A stretch of DNA of 64,000 bases from Kitasatospora sp. A2-31 (GCF_022288725.1 NZ_JAKNTA010000002.1:656404-720403), one strand, 5' to 3'; positions 7,641-16,856 are shown, counted from the first letter of the stretch. Numbers and translations: made by a program. The notes: generated from the sequence alone by a model not told the origin.

Positions 7641-8369
7641 TCAGCTCCCGCCGTCCTGCGAATCCCCCCGCAGTCGGCCGGGGCGGGGGGCCAGCTCGTC
7701 GTGCCGGGGCACCGGAGCCGGACGCAGGGCCGCCCTGCCGATCGCCAGCCAGCCGGCGGCGAGGAGCCAGGACCCGAGGACGTCCAAGGGCCAGTGCACC
7801 CCGAGGTAGACGCGGCTGAGGCCGATCGCGACCGCGAAGAGGGCGGCGCCGGCGGCCGCGGCCCTGGCCGCGGTGGGACGGGCCCGGGCCACGGCCATGG
7901 CCAGGAGGCCCGCGCTCACCGCGGAGGTGAACGCGTGCCCGGAGGGGAAGGAGAACCCGCCGGCGGTCGTGGCCCAGTCCAGCCGCGGCGGGCGGGGCCG
8001 GTCGAAGACCTCCATGAGGATGCGGCGCAGGAACTCGCCGGCCAGCAGCCAGAGCAGCGGTGCCACCAGCAGCAGCACGGTCCTGCGCGGCGGGCGCGGG
8101 GCGGGGGCGGCCCTGACCAGGACGACGCCGGCCGTCAGGGCCAACAGGAGGGGCACCACCCCGGTGCCGAGCGCCGTGAGGGCGACCACGGCGGAGCGGG
8201 CCGCCGGGGGCCGGTCCGTCGCACTCCAGTGGACCGCGGCCCGCTCGAACGGGAAGGGCACCCAGGTGCGGGTGGCCAGCAGCGCGGCGAGCGCGGCGAA
8301 GAGCAGCCACGCCGTCCCCAGGACGACCAGCCACTCCCGTCCGCGTCCGGTCCTGCGCCGCCCGACCAC
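7641..8369 (-). CDS. PAP2-family membrane phosphatase
   Basis: 242-residue integral membrane lipid-phosphatase-like protein with about six hydrophobic segments. The three PAP2 signature pieces are intact: RRILMEVFDRPRPP, FPSGHAF (acid/base His), and SRVYLGVHWPLDVLGS with the nucleophile His and its Asp. Members remove phosphate from phosphatidic acid, undecaprenyl pyrophosphate or related lipids at the outer face of the membrane; the substrate is not readable here. The C-terminal ~30 residues are polar. It lies downstream of the P450 gene on the same strand with a 109-base gap, so co-transcription is possible but not shown. Confidence 0.92.
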   Translation of the reverse strand: MVGRRRTGRGREWLVVLGTAWLLFAALAALLATRTWVPFPFERAAVHWSATDRPPAARSAVVALTALGTGVVPLLLALTAGVVLVRAAPAPRPPRRTVLLLVAPLLWLLAGEFLRRILMEVFDRPRPPRLDWATTAGGFSFPSGHAFTSAVSAGLLAMAVARARPTAARAAAAGAALFAVAIGLSRVYLGVHWPLDVLGSWLLAAGWLAIGRAALRPAPVPRHDELAPRPGRLRGDSQDGGS

Positions 8370-8478
8370 TTCTCCAGTGCACCCCCTCGGGCGCGTTCCA
8401 CCAAGCCCCGGCCCCGGCCGACCGCTCGGCCCGGCCCGAAGCCCGCCGACGGGTGAGCCGACGAGCCGGTGGTCGGGA

Positions 8479-9744
8479 CTACGGCACCCGTCGGACGGGG
8501 ACCGTGCGGGGACCTCGCACCAGGAGGCCCGGACGGTAGGGGAGCGCGCCGGGGTCGGCGGCCAGGCGCAGGTCCGGCAGGGCGTCGAAGAGCCGGGGCA
8601 GCGCGACCTCGGCCTCGAGCCGGGCCAGCCGGGCGCCGAGGCACACGTGCGGGCCGTGCCCGAACGCGAGGTGCGGGAGCGCTCGCCCGCTGCCCGGTGC
8701 GTAGCGGCCGGGGCGGAAGGCGTCCGGGTCGGTGAAGACGTCCGGATCGCGGTTGGCGGCCGCCAGCACGACCAGGACCGAGGCGCCCGCGGGGACGACC
8801 GTGCCGCCCCCGAGGTCCACCTCCTCGCTCGCGCGCCGCCAGGTGGTCCCCTCCAGGGGGCTCGCGTGCCGGAGCGTCTCCTCGATGACCGCAGCCCAGC
8901 CGGAGCCGGCGTCCTGCCGTGCGGCGCGCAGCTCGTCGGGGTGGTCGAGCAGCAGCAGGGCGGCGGAGGCCAGGAGGTTCATCGTCGTCTCGTAGCCGGC
9001 GAAGAGCAGGAGGAAGGCCATCGCCAGCAGCTCCCCGTCGTCCAGGGCCGCCTCGTCCTCGTCGCGGGCCAGCAGGCTGAACAGGTCCTCACCCGGCCGG
9101 CGGCGCTTCTCCGCGATGAGTTGGGCGAAGTACCGGTGGAGGCTCTGCCAGGCCTGGTCGAGCTCGCCCGGGGCGAGGGCGCCGGCGGGGGAGCCCACGC
9201 GGTAGGTCCAGGTGCGCAGGTCCAGGCGGTCCTGCTCCGGGACGCCCAGGATCTCGCTGATCACCAGGACCGGCAGCGGGAAGGCGAAGCCGTCGACGAG
9301 GTCGACGACCGCACCGCTCCCGGCCCGTGCCGTGAGCTCCGCGAGCACGGAGTCGGTGAGAGCGGCGATCCGCCCGGTGAGGGCGTCCACCCGGCGGGGT
9401 GTGAAGGCGACCGACGCCAGGCGGCGCAGCCTCCGGTGCTCGGCGCCGTCGGTGTTCAGCATGTGCTGCTCCAGCACGGACCGCGCGCCGGCCGTCGCTC
9501 CCTCGGCCTTGCGGGGGCCGGCCTTAGGTGCGGGTACGTTGGAGAACCTCGGGTCGGCCAGGACCGTCCGGGCCTGTCGGTAGCCGGTCACCAACCACGC
9601 GGACGTCCCGTTGGACAGGGCCACCGGCGCCGCCGGGCGGCCCTGCTCGCGCAAGGCGGCGTAGAACGGGTACGGGTCGCGGGCGAACGCGGCATCGGCG
9701 GGGTCCAGAGCAGTCGTCACCCGGTCATTCTCGTCCGGGGGCAT
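8479..9744 (-). CDS. cytochrome P450
   Basis: About 421 residues, a soluble bacterial class I P450. The I-helix oxygen-activation motif is LLFAGYETTMN, the ExxR pair is in EETLRHASP, and the haem loop is FGHGPHVCLGARLAR with the axial Cys near residue 368. ATG at 9744 gives MPPDENDRVTTALDP; GTG at 9720 is an alternative that trims eight residues. No ferredoxin or reductase gene is adjacent, so electron partners must come from elsewhere. The gene sits 80 bases downstream of the GH65 phosphorylase on the same strand. Substrate unknown. Confidence 0.93.
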   Translation of the reverse strand: MPPDENDRVTTALDPADAAFARDPYPFYAALREQGRPAAPVALSNGTSAWLVTGYRQARTVLADPRFSNVPAPKAGPRKAEGATAGARSVLEQHMLNTDGAEHRRLRRLASVAFTPRRVDALTGRIAALTDSVLAELTARAGSGAVVDLVDGFAFPLPVLVISEILGVPEQDRLDLRTWTYRVGSPAGALAPGELDQAWQSLHRYFAQLIAEKRRRPGEDLFSLLARDEDEAALDDGELLAMAFLLLFAGYETTMNLLASAALLLLDHPDELRAARQDAGSGWAAVIEETLRHASPLEGTTWRRASEEVDLGGGTVVPAGASVLVVLAAANRDPDVFTDPDAFRPGRYAPGSGRALPHLAFGHGPHVCLGARLARLEAEVALPRLFDALPDLRLAADPGALPYRPGLLVRGPRTVPVRRVP

Positions 9745-9824
9745 CGGAGGGGATGATGCACCCCCCGCTCCGGCGGCCCGCGCAGCCCCGCCGACCGCCC
9801 GGCCCGCCGGCGCCGGGCCCGGGG

Positions 9825-12227
9825 TCAGAGCGGGAAGCGGCGGACCTCCCCGGGCCGCACGACGGTCGGGCTGCCGCGGAAGCGGACCACCACCGGGTCC
9901 TGCCGGTCCTCGTGCAGGCTCACGGTGGCCGCAGCGCGGTCGACGGCGACCACCAGGCCCCAGTGGCCCCGGTAGCGCAGTTCGAGTTCCAGCCGGCCGA
10001 GGGCGGAGGGCAGACGGGGGTCCAGCCAGAGGGCGTCCTCCCGGATCTCCAGGCCGGTGTAGCAGCGCTGCAGCAGGTCGACCGCGCCCGCCATGGCGCC
10101 GAGGTGGACGCCCTCGGCGGTGGTTCCCCGCTGGCTGTCCCGGAGGTCGGCCACCAGGGCGTCGCGGAAGTACCGCCAGGAGGCGCGGCGGTCGGAGCGG
10201 GTGAGCACCCAGGCGTGCACCACGGAGCTGAGCGTCGAGCCGTGCACGGTGCGCCGGAGGTAGTAGTCGGTGGTGCGGCGGAGCAGTTCGTGGCCGGCGG
10301 GGTAGCCGAGGTGCCGCAGCAGGTCGCGGACCTCGCGGGCGGAGAACAGGTACCAGAGCATGAGCACGTCGGCCTGCTTGGACGCCTTGTAGCGGTTGAC
10401 CGTGTCGCCCTCGGCCTCCAGGATCCGGTCCAGCCGGCGGAGGTCGGTGTACCGGCTCCGGTAGGCGGTCCAGTCGAGTTCGGCGAGCCGCTCGTACCCG
10501 TCGAACTGGCTGAGGACGCCCGCGTGGAACGGGACGTGCAGGCGCCGGCCGACCTCCTGCCAGCGCTCCAGTTCGAGCGCGTCGAGGGCGAGGCGTTCGC
10601 GCAGCTCGTCGCGGCGGTAGCCGGGCAGGGCGTCCAGGGCGTCCCGCGCGCGGGCCAGCACCCAGGAGGCCAGCACGTTGGTGTAGGCGTTGTCGTCCAG
10701 GCCGGGACCGCGGGCCCAGGGGTAGGCGTCGTGGTACTCGTCCGGCCCCAGTACGCCGCGGATCGACCACCGGCCGTCGCCCCGGTCGTAGCCGGCGGCG
10801 GAGGACCAGAACCGGGCGATCTCCAGCAGCATCTCCGCGCCGGCCGTGGCGAGGAAGTCCCGGTCGCCGGTGGCCTGGTAGTACTGCCAGATGTTGTAGG
10901 CCACCGCCGAGCCCACGTGCCGCTGCAGATGGCTGTGGTCGGGCAGCCAGCGGCCGGAGAGCGGGTTGAGGTGGAGCCGCTGCGACTCCTCGCGTCCGTC
11001 GCTCGCGCTCTGCCACGGGTACATCGCGCCGCGCCGGCCGGCCTCGCGGGCCTGCCGGCGGGCGGCGTCGAGGCGGCGGTGGCGGTAGCGGAGGACGGCG
11101 CGGGTGAGTTCGGGGAAGCGCAGGTTCAGCAGCCGCAGCACGAACAGGTCGTCCCAGAAGACATGGCCGCGGTACGCCTCGCCGTGGAGCCCGCGGGCAG
11201 GGATGCCGGCGTCCAGGTCGACGGAGTGCTCGGAGTACGTCTGGAGCAGGTGGAACAGGCTCAGGTGCAGCGGTCCGGCGCCGTCGAAGGCCGCCTCGAT
11301 CCGGCAGCGGCGCCACAACTCGGCCCAGCGCAGGGCGTGTTCGGCGAGCAGCTGGCCGAAGCCCGGCGCCTCGGCGGCGAGCAGGGCCGAGGCGCGCCGC
11401 GGTGCGCCGATCGCCGGGTCGCGGGAGGTGTGCAGGGCGACCGTCTTCTCGACCGTGACGGGCCGGCCGCGCTCGGCGTCGACGGTGAGGAGGTGGGCCG
11501 CCCACCCGGTGCGGCACTCGGTCGCCACCTCCGCTCCCCGGTCCGCCTCGACGAGCGTCCGGGCACACAGGGCGATCCGCAGCGGTGAACCGGCCGCCCC
11601 GACCTCCAGCCAGAGCCGTCCGGCCGCGTCCACTCCCTGGCCTGCCGGGACGAGGTGCCGTTCGGCCAGCCCCCGGTAGCGGGCGACGCCGGTGTTGGCG
11701 ACGTTCCCGTCCAGGCCCGAGCGGACCTCCAGCGGGCCGGACCAGTTCTCCGGCGTGAACGTGCTCTCCAGCGCGAGCAGGTGCGGCCGGGCCTGGCTGG
11801 CGAGGCGCCGCTGGACGAGCCGGGTCCGCCGCCCCCGGTCGTCGACGACGAGGGCGGTGCGGGTCAGCAGGCCCCGGCGCAGGTCCAGTTCCAGTTCCTG
11901 TTCGTCGGGTGGACCGGTGAACCACGAGCCGTCCGCCGGGCGGAAGGTCAGCGGCAGCCAGTTGGGGCAGTTGACGAGGTCCTCATTGGCGACCACCCGC
12001 CCGGCGACCGTCGACTCCGCCCGGTCGTAGCAGCCCGCCAGGTACGTCCCCGGGTAGTGGACGCCGTCGGCCACCGACTCCGGCGCGGCACCCCGGGTGA
12101 CCGCGTAGCCGTTGCCGACCGCGCACAGCGCCTCCCGAAGCCCCTCCTCCACGGGGTCGAAGCCCCCGAAGTGCAGGATCCACGGGTCCGGCATGAGGGG
12201 GTGGCCCGCCGCTGAGTCCGCTGCCAC
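9825..12227 (-). CDS. glycoside hydrolase family 65 disaccharide phosphorylase (trehalose/maltose/kojibiose type)
   Basis: 800 residues, the usual GH65 phosphorylase size. Such enzymes split an alpha-glucosyl disaccharide with phosphate to beta-glucose 1-phosphate plus glucose. The catalytic general acid is the Glu in GVLGPDEYHDAY, and the phosphate site is around RYKASKQADVLML. An N-terminal beta-sandwich precedes the (alpha/alpha)6 barrel, and a short beta C-terminal part ends PTVVRPGEVRRFPL. GTG at 12227 is chosen for a perfect GGAGG seven bases upstream; ATG at 12194 starts MPDPW. No beta-phosphoglucomutase stands next to it, which is unusual. The disaccharide cannot be assigned. Confidence 0.92.
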   Translation of the reverse strand: MAADSAAGHPLMPDPWILHFGGFDPVEEGLREALCAVGNGYAVTRGAAPESVADGVHYPGTYLAGCYDRAESTVAGRVVANEDLVNCPNWLPLTFRPADGSWFTGPPDEQELELDLRRGLLTRTALVVDDRGRRTRLVQRRLASQARPHLLALESTFTPENWSGPLEVRSGLDGNVANTGVARYRGLAERHLVPAGQGVDAAGRLWLEVGAAGSPLRIALCARTLVEADRGAEVATECRTGWAAHLLTVDAERGRPVTVEKTVALHTSRDPAIGAPRRASALLAAEAPGFGQLLAEHALRWAELWRRCRIEAAFDGAGPLHLSLFHLLQTYSEHSVDLDAGIPARGLHGEAYRGHVFWDDLFVLRLLNLRFPELTRAVLRYRHRRLDAARRQAREAGRRGAMYPWQSASDGREESQRLHLNPLSGRWLPDHSHLQRHVGSAVAYNIWQYYQATGDRDFLATAGAEMLLEIARFWSSAAGYDRGDGRWSIRGVLGPDEYHDAYPWARGPGLDDNAYTNVLASWVLARARDALDALPGYRRDELRERLALDALELERWQEVGRRLHVPFHAGVLSQFDGYERLAELDWTAYRSRYTDLRRLDRILEAEGDTVNRYKASKQADVLMLWYLFSAREVRDLLRHLGYPAGHELLRRTTDYYLRRTVHGSTLSSVVHAWVLTRSDRRASWRYFRDALVADLRDSQRGTTAEGVHLGAMAGAVDLLQRCYTGLEIREDALWLDPRLPSALGRLELELRYRGHWGLVVAVDRAAATVSLHEDRQDPVVVRFRGSPTVVRPGEVRRFPL

Positions 12228-12450
12228 GTCGCGACCTCCGTGCCGACCGGTCTGACTCCAGTGTGCGCACAGCACCGCCCGCTTGCTCGTCGCCGGAGCC
12301 GGTGGCCGTCGGGCACCCCCACCGGAACGGCCGCGGGCCCGGAACAAGGGGTCGCGGGGCGACAAGGCGACCCGTGGTCCGATCGCGGTCACGGCGAGTA
12401 GCCTCCTCCCCAGGACCGTCATGCCGCTCCACTCGCCGGGAGGACCAGCC

Positions 12451-12837
12451 ATGCCCGACTCTCCGCAGGTCGCCGTCGTCCGGCGCTACTACGGCGCCAA
12501 GGGGGACCTGGACGTCATCCGGTCCGTGGTGGCCGAGGACGCCCGGTGGGACGTGGCCGACGGCTTCCCCCGCGGGGGCGTGTACGACGGCCTGGACCGC
12601 ATCGTCGGGGACTTCTTCCCGTTCCTGGCGGACTTCCGCGAGTTCGAGTGCGTCGGCGACGCGTACTTCGAGGACGGTGACCACGTCATCGTGCTCGGCC
12701 GCTACCTCGCCGTCACCGCCGCCGGCCACCCGGTGACCTCGCGTTTCGCCCACTTCTTCACCCTGCGGGACGGCCGGATCACCCAGCTGCGGCAGACCTC
12801 CGACACCCTGCCCATCGCCCGCGCGCTGGAGACCTGA
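12451..12837 (+). CDS. SnoaL-like / NTF2-fold protein
   Basis: 128 residues with the cone-shaped NTF2 fold of the SnoaL-like group: an N-terminal helix (VAVVRRYYGAKGDLDVIRSVVAEDARW), then FPRGGVYDGLDRIVGDFFPFL and a curved sheet (DHVIVLGRYLAVTAAGHPVTSRFAHFFTLRDGRI shortened here to its key pattern). Members are small-molecule isomerases, hydrolases or plain binding proteins, so no reaction can be named. ATG at 12451 has a GGGAGG site seven bases upstream. It is divergent from the GH65 gene and ends just before a hairpin that precedes the universal stress gene. Confidence 0.85.
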   Translation: MPDSPQVAVVRRYYGAKGDLDVIRSVVAEDARWDVADGFPRGGVYDGLDRIVGDFFPFLADFREFECVGDAYFEDGDHVIVLGRYLAVTAAGHPVTSRFAHFFTLRDGRITQLRQTSDTLPIARALET

Positions 12838-12841
12838 AGCC

Positions 12842-12866
12842 GTCCCGGCCGACCCGCGGCCGGGAC
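12842..12866. terminator. hairpin after the NTF2-fold gene
   Basis: GTCCCGGCC (12842-12850) pairs perfectly with GGCCGGGAC (12858-12866) over a 7-base loop, starting five bases after the stop codon at 12837. Its right arm overlaps the first bases of the DosR-like box at 12862, so one sequence may serve both purposes. Confidence 0.6.
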
Positions 12867-12876
12867 CTTCGGCGCC
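12862..12876. promoter_or_regulatory. DosR/DevR-like box 1 (GGGACCTTCGG), upstream of usp
   Basis: GGGACCTTCGGCGCC, about 150 bases upstream of the universal stress gene at 13015. The core GGGACCTTCGG is identical to that at 14038 and 28021. It resembles the GGGACT-WW-AGTCCC palindrome bound by mycobacterial DosR/DevR and the related OsdR sites of Streptomyces. Binding is inferred. The left arm also belongs to a hairpin. Confidence 0.5.
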
Positions 12877-12977
12877 CGGCCCGGTGTCTCTCGACCCCTG
12901 GGGCCGCCCGTGGGCGGGGCGGGAGGCTGGTCACCGGTCGGGACCGTGCGCACCGGCGCCGCGGTCGGCCGGGGACC

Positions 12978-12998
12978 AGGGCGTGTCCGACACGCCCT
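12978..12998. promoter_or_regulatory. near-perfect inverted repeat just before usp
   Basis: AGGGCGTGTC and its complement GACACGCCCT meet around one central base, giving a 21-base palindrome that ends 16 bases before the ATG at 13015. It overlaps the region just upstream of the ribosome site. It could be an operator or a leader hairpin that affects translation; the sequence alone does not decide. Confidence 0.45.
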
Positions 12999-13014
12999 CA
13001 GGGAGGTCGCAGTC

Positions 13015-13914
13015 ATGTCGTACGGCGTGGTGGTGGGGATCGACGGTTCGGCGCGGAGCGCGACGGCGGCCGCGTGGGCGGCGCGGGAGGCGCTCCGCCG
13101 GGGGATCGGACTGAGGATGGTCCACGTCGCCGGGACGGAGGTCGACGCCCTGGAGCGCGACCTCGGTGGCGGGAGTGGGGTACCGGAGCCCGTGGCGGTG
13201 ATCCGCGACCGCATCGCGGCCGCCTCGCCCGGCCTGGACGTCTCCTGCGAGATCCGCCCCGGAAGCCCGGCCGACGACCTCGCCGCGGTCGGCCGGCGGG
13301 CCGAGCTGCTGGTGCTGGGGTCGCGAGGCCTCGGCGGGTTCGCCGGCCTGCTGGTCGGATCGGTCGGGCTGCGCACCGCGGCCCGGGCCGGTTGCCCGGT
13401 GGTGCTGGTCCCCGCCGGGGCGGCCGGCCTGGGCGGGGCGGAGGGTTCGGGGGCAGCGGAGGGTTCGGGCGGAGCGCCCGGGGAGGTCGTCGTGGGCGTG
13501 GAGGGCGACCGGCCGTGCGACGCCGTCCTCGACTTCGCCTTCCGGCACGCCGCCGACACCGGCGCCGTCCTGCGCGCGGTGGAGTGCCGTCACCCCTCCC
13601 ACGGCGGCCCGTACACCACCGAGGCCCCCGTCGGCCAACGGGACATCGGGGACTCGCTGGCGGCGGCCGAGCAGCTGAGGCTGCAGGATGCGCTGGACCG
13701 CTGGCGCGGGAAGTACCCGCAGGTCCGCACGGAGGCGGAGCTGCACGCCGGGAGCCCGGCCGGTGCGCTGGTGGCGGCCTCCCGCAGCGCCTCCCTGCTG
13801 GTGCTCGGACGCCGCACCCCCAAGCACACGCTGGGCGCACCCCGGCTCGGGGCGGTGACCCAGTCCGTGCTCCACCACGCCCACGGCCCGGTCGCGATCG
13901 TGCCCCACGACTGA
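13015..13914 (+). CDS. tandem universal stress protein (two Usp domains)
   Basis: 299 residues holding two UspA folds. The first (about 1-145) opens VVVGIDGSARSATAAAWAAREAL and has the full ATP-binding motif G-2x-G-9x-G-S in LGSRGLGGFAGLLVGSVG. The second (about 160-299) ends LVLGRRTPKHTLGAPRLGAVTQSVL, where the ATP motif is degenerate, so only domain one is likely to bind nucleotide. ATG with GGGAGG upstream. Tandem Usps of this kind belong to dormancy and hypoxia regulons (DosR in mycobacteria, OsdR in Streptomyces). A DosR-like box lies 150 bases upstream and the fermentation operon follows directly. Confidence 0.93.
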   Translation: MSYGVVVGIDGSARSATAAAWAAREALRRGIGLRMVHVAGTEVDALERDLGGGSGVPEPVAVIRDRIAAASPGLDVSCEIRPGSPADDLAAVGRRAELLVLGSRGLGGFAGLLVGSVGLRTAARAGCPVVLVPAGAAGLGGAEGSGAAEGSGGAPGEVVVGVEGDRPCDAVLDFAFRHAADTGAVLRAVECRHPSHGGPYTTEAPVGQRDIGDSLAAAEQLRLQDALDRWRGKYPQVRTEAELHAGSPAGALVAASRSASLLVLGRRTPKHTLGAPRLGAVTQSVLHHAHGPVAIVPHD

Positions 13915-14037
13915 GCGGGCGCACGGGCACGCCTGGTCGGACACCCGGGGACGCCCGAGCGGGCACGCGGCCCGGCGTGCCGACCGGGGCCGCGCCGGTC
14001 CGGGGCCCCCGCCCGGGACCAACCGCACCCCGTGACA

Positions 14038-14051
14038 GGGACCTTCGGGCC
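14038..14051. promoter_or_regulatory. DosR/DevR-like box 2 (GGGACCTTCGGGCC), upstream of adhE
   Basis: GGGACCTTCGGGCC lies 119 bases before the adhE ATG in the 255-base gap after usp. A second GGGACC is nearby at 14015. Exact copies of the 11-base core occur at two other places in front of stress genes. Likely activator site for the fermentation operon; inferred. Confidence 0.55.
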
Positions 14052-14169
14052 GCGGCCCGGTCCCGTTGGGCGGATCCCCCGGAGCCCCGCCCAAGGAAGC
14101 CTTGAACCGAAGGCGCTCGCGGCCGTCGCCGCGCCAGAACCCGGACGATGACCGAAAAGGTGGTCCACC

Positions 14170-16827
14170 ATGTCCCCTCGCCCGCAGCCCGGGGTGAACC
14201 CGGCTCCCGCGAGCAGCACCAGCCCTCCCGCCCCGCCGACCGGCGTCGAGCAACTCGTCGCAGCCGCCCTGACGTCCCTCCGGGAGTACGGGTCCTTCAC
14301 CCAGGAGCAGGTCGACCACATCGTCCGGAAGGCCTCGCTGGCCGCGCTGGCCCGGCACACCGCGCTGGCGGTGCTGGCGGTCGAGGAGACCGGGCGCGGG
14401 GTCTTCGAGGACAAGGCGGTGAAGAACGTCTTCGCCTGCGAGAACGTCACCCACGTGATGGCCCGGACGAGGACGGTCGGGGTCGTCCACCGGGACGAGA
14501 TCGACGGCATCGTGGAGATCGCCGAGCCGGTCGGTGTGGTCGCCGGCATCACCCCGGTGACCAACCCCACCTCGACGGTGATCTTCAAGTGCCTGCTGGC
14601 GCTCAAGACCCGCAACCCGATCGTGTTCGCCTTCCACCCCTCGGCCCAGCGGTGCTCCGCCGAGGCGGCCCGGACGGTGCGGGACGCGGCGGTGGCGGCG
14701 GGGGCCCCGGCGCACTGCATCCAGTGGATCGAGGAGCCGTCGATGACGGCCACCGGGGAGTTGATGAACCATCCGGACGTCGCGACGATCCTGGCCACGG
14801 GCGGCAACGCGATGGTCCGGGCGGCGTACTCCTGCGGCAAGCCGGCGCTGGGCGTCGGCGCGGGGAACGTCCCCGCGTACGTGGAGCGGAGCGCGGACGT
14901 CCGCCGGGCGGTCAACGACATCGTGCTCTCCAAGACCTTCGACAACGGCATGATCTGCGCCTCCGAGCAGGCCGTCGTGCTGGACGCGGCGATCCGCGAC
15001 GATGCGCTCGCCGAGTTCGGGCGGCTCAAGGCGCACCACGCGAGCGCCGAGGAGAAGGCGCTGCTGGAGCGCTACCTGTTCGGGACGGCGGCCGACGGCG
15101 TGTCCTGCGCGGGCGGCCGGCTGAACGCCGCCGCGGTGGGCCGCTCGGCCGCCCAGGTCGCCGAGGCGGCGGGCTTCGAGGTTCCGGCCGACACCTCGGT
15201 GATCCTGGTCGACTGCGACCGGGTCGGTCCCGCCGAGCCGCTGACCCGCGAGAAGCTCTGCCCCGTGCTCGCCGTGCTGACCGCCGGTTCCCGCCGGGAG
15301 GGCGTCGAACTGGCGGCCGCGATGGTGGAGTTCGACGGGCTCGGGCACTCGGCTGCGGTGCACACCGAGGACGCGGCGTTCGTCGAGGAGTTCGGGCACG
15401 CGGTGAAGGCCTGCCGGATCATCTGGAACGCGCCCAGCTCGCAGGGCGGCATCGGCGACGTCTACAACGCCTTCACGCCCTCCCTGACCCTCGGCTGCGG
15501 CAGCTACGGGCACAACTCCGTGGCCGGGAACGTCTCGGCGCTGAACCTCGTCAACATCAAGCGGATCGGGCGGCGCAACACGAACATGCAGTGGTTCAAG
15601 GTGCCGCCGAAGATCTACTTCGAGCGCAACTCCGTCAAGTACCTCGCGAGCATGCCGAACGCGCACCGGGTCGTCGTCGTGACCGACCACACCATGGTGA
15701 GGATCGGCCACCTGGAGCGGATCCGGAACGTGCTCGACCGCCGCCGGGAGCCGGTCGAGGTCCGGGTGGTCGACTACGTCGAGCCCAACCCGAGCATCGA
15801 CACGGTGCGCAAGGGCGCCGACCTGATGCGGGAGTTCGAGCCGGACACCATCATCGCGCTCGGCGGCGGCTCGCCGATGGACGCGGCCAAGGTGATGTGG
15901 CTGATGTACGAGCACCCGGAGGTCGAGTTCGCCGACCTGAAGGAGAAGTTCTTCGACATCCGCAAGCGCGCCTTCACCTTCCCCGACCTGGGGGAGAAGG
16001 CCAGGCTGGTCTGCATCCCGACCACCTCGGGAACCGGCAGCGAGGTCACCCCGTTCGCGGTGATCACCGACACGGCCACCGGGCAGAAGTACCCGCTCGC
16101 GGACTACGCGCTCACCCCGAGCGTGGCCATCGTGGACCCGGCCCTCACCACCCGCCTGCCGAGCCACGTCACCGCCGACACCGGCTTCGACGCCCTGACC
16201 CACTGCATCGAGACCTACGTCTCCGTCTACGCCAACGACTTCACCGACGGCCTCGCCCTGCAGGGCGTCCGGCTCATCTTCGAGAACCTGGAGCGGGCCG
16301 TCACCGGCGGCGCGGACGACCCCGAGGCCCGGGAACGGATGCACAACGCGGGGACGATCGCCGGGATGGCCTTCGGCTCGGCCTTCCTGGGCGCGGTGCA
16401 CGCCATGGCCCACACCCTGGGCGCCACCTTCCACGTGGCCCACGGCCGCACCAACGCGTTGCTGCTGCCCCACGTGATCCGCTGGAACGGCGCCGCCCCG
16501 AGCAAGGTCACCGGCTGGCCCAAGTACCGCAACTACGTGGCCCCGGAGCGCTACCAGGCCATCGCCCGGACGCTCGGTCTGCCGGCTGAGACCCCGGAGC
16601 AGGGCGTCGAGTCGCTCGCGGCGGCGGTCGAGGAACTGCGCGACCGGGTGGGCATCCCGCGCTCCTTCAAGGCCGCCGGCGTGGACGAGGAGGCCTTCCT
16701 GGCCGCGCTGCCGCAGCAGGCCATGAACGCCTACGAGGACCAGTGCGCCCCCGCCAACCCCCGGATGCCGATGCTCGCGGACATGCAGCGGCTGATGCGC
16801 CAGGCCTACTACGGCGACCGGGCCTGA
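14170..16827 (+). CDS. adhE: bifunctional acetaldehyde-CoA / alcohol dehydrogenase AdhE
   Basis: 885 residues, almost the size of E. coli AdhE (891). It reduces acetyl-CoA to acetaldehyde and then ethanol, using two NADH. The N-terminal aldehyde-dehydrogenase half (about 25-440) has the catalytic Cys263 in FDNGMICASEQ. The C-terminal iron-alcohol-dehydrogenase half (about 470-880) has GGGSPMDAAK, DTGFDALTHCIE and the iron ligands around H744, H748 and H762. A Pro-rich leader of ~22 residues is extra. The start is the ATG after an aaaaggtgg site. pflB begins 30 bases later, so the genes are probably one operon. AdhE is rare in aerobic actinomycetes, which suggests acquired or specialised anaerobic survival. 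Confidence 0.97.
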   Translation: MSPRPQPGVNPAPASSTSPPAPPTGVEQLVAAALTSLREYGSFTQEQVDHIVRKASLAALARHTALAVLAVEETGRGVFEDKAVKNVFACENVTHVMARTRTVGVVHRDEIDGIVEIAEPVGVVAGITPVTNPTSTVIFKCLLALKTRNPIVFAFHPSAQRCSAEAARTVRDAAVAAGAPAHCIQWIEEPSMTATGELMNHPDVATILATGGNAMVRAAYSCGKPALGVGAGNVPAYVERSADVRRAVNDIVLSKTFDNGMICASEQAVVLDAAIRDDALAEFGRLKAHHASAEEKALLERYLFGTAADGVSCAGGRLNAAAVGRSAAQVAEAAGFEVPADTSVILVDCDRVGPAEPLTREKLCPVLAVLTAGSRREGVELAAAMVEFDGLGHSAAVHTEDAAFVEEFGHAVKACRIIWNAPSSQGGIGDVYNAFTPSLTLGCGSYGHNSVAGNVSALNLVNIKRIGRRNTNMQWFKVPPKIYFERNSVKYLASMPNAHRVVVVTDHTMVRIGHLERIRNVLDRRREPVEVRVVDYVEPNPSIDTVRKGADLMREFEPDTIIALGGGSPMDAAKVMWLMYEHPEVEFADLKEKFFDIRKRAFTFPDLGEKARLVCIPTTSGTGSEVTPFAVITDTATGQKYPLADYALTPSVAIVDPALTTRLPSHVTADTGFDALTHCIETYVSVYANDFTDGLALQGVRLIFENLERAVTGGADDPEARERMHNAGTIAGMAFGSAFLGAVHAMAHTLGATFHVAHGRTNALLLPHVIRWNGAAPSKVTGWPKYRNYVAPERYQAIARTLGLPAETPEQGVESLAAAVEELRDRVGIPRSFKAAGVDEEAFLAALPQQAMNAYEDQCAPANPRMPMLADMQRLMRQAYYGDRA

Positions 16828-16856
16828 TCGACCGGGCCTGAAGAAGGGACACCGAG

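Noticed and set aside
9528..11588. Long plus-strand open frame opposite the P450 and GH65 genes
   Set aside because: No ribosome site or conserved motif; it is the antisense shadow of two clear enzyme genes.
12931..16473. Very long open frame on the minus strand across usp, adhE
   Set aside because: It is the mirror of GC-rich genes with strong codon bias on the plus strand. The opposite reading is full of Val/Gly/His/Arg runs without any domain, and AdhE is unambiguous there.
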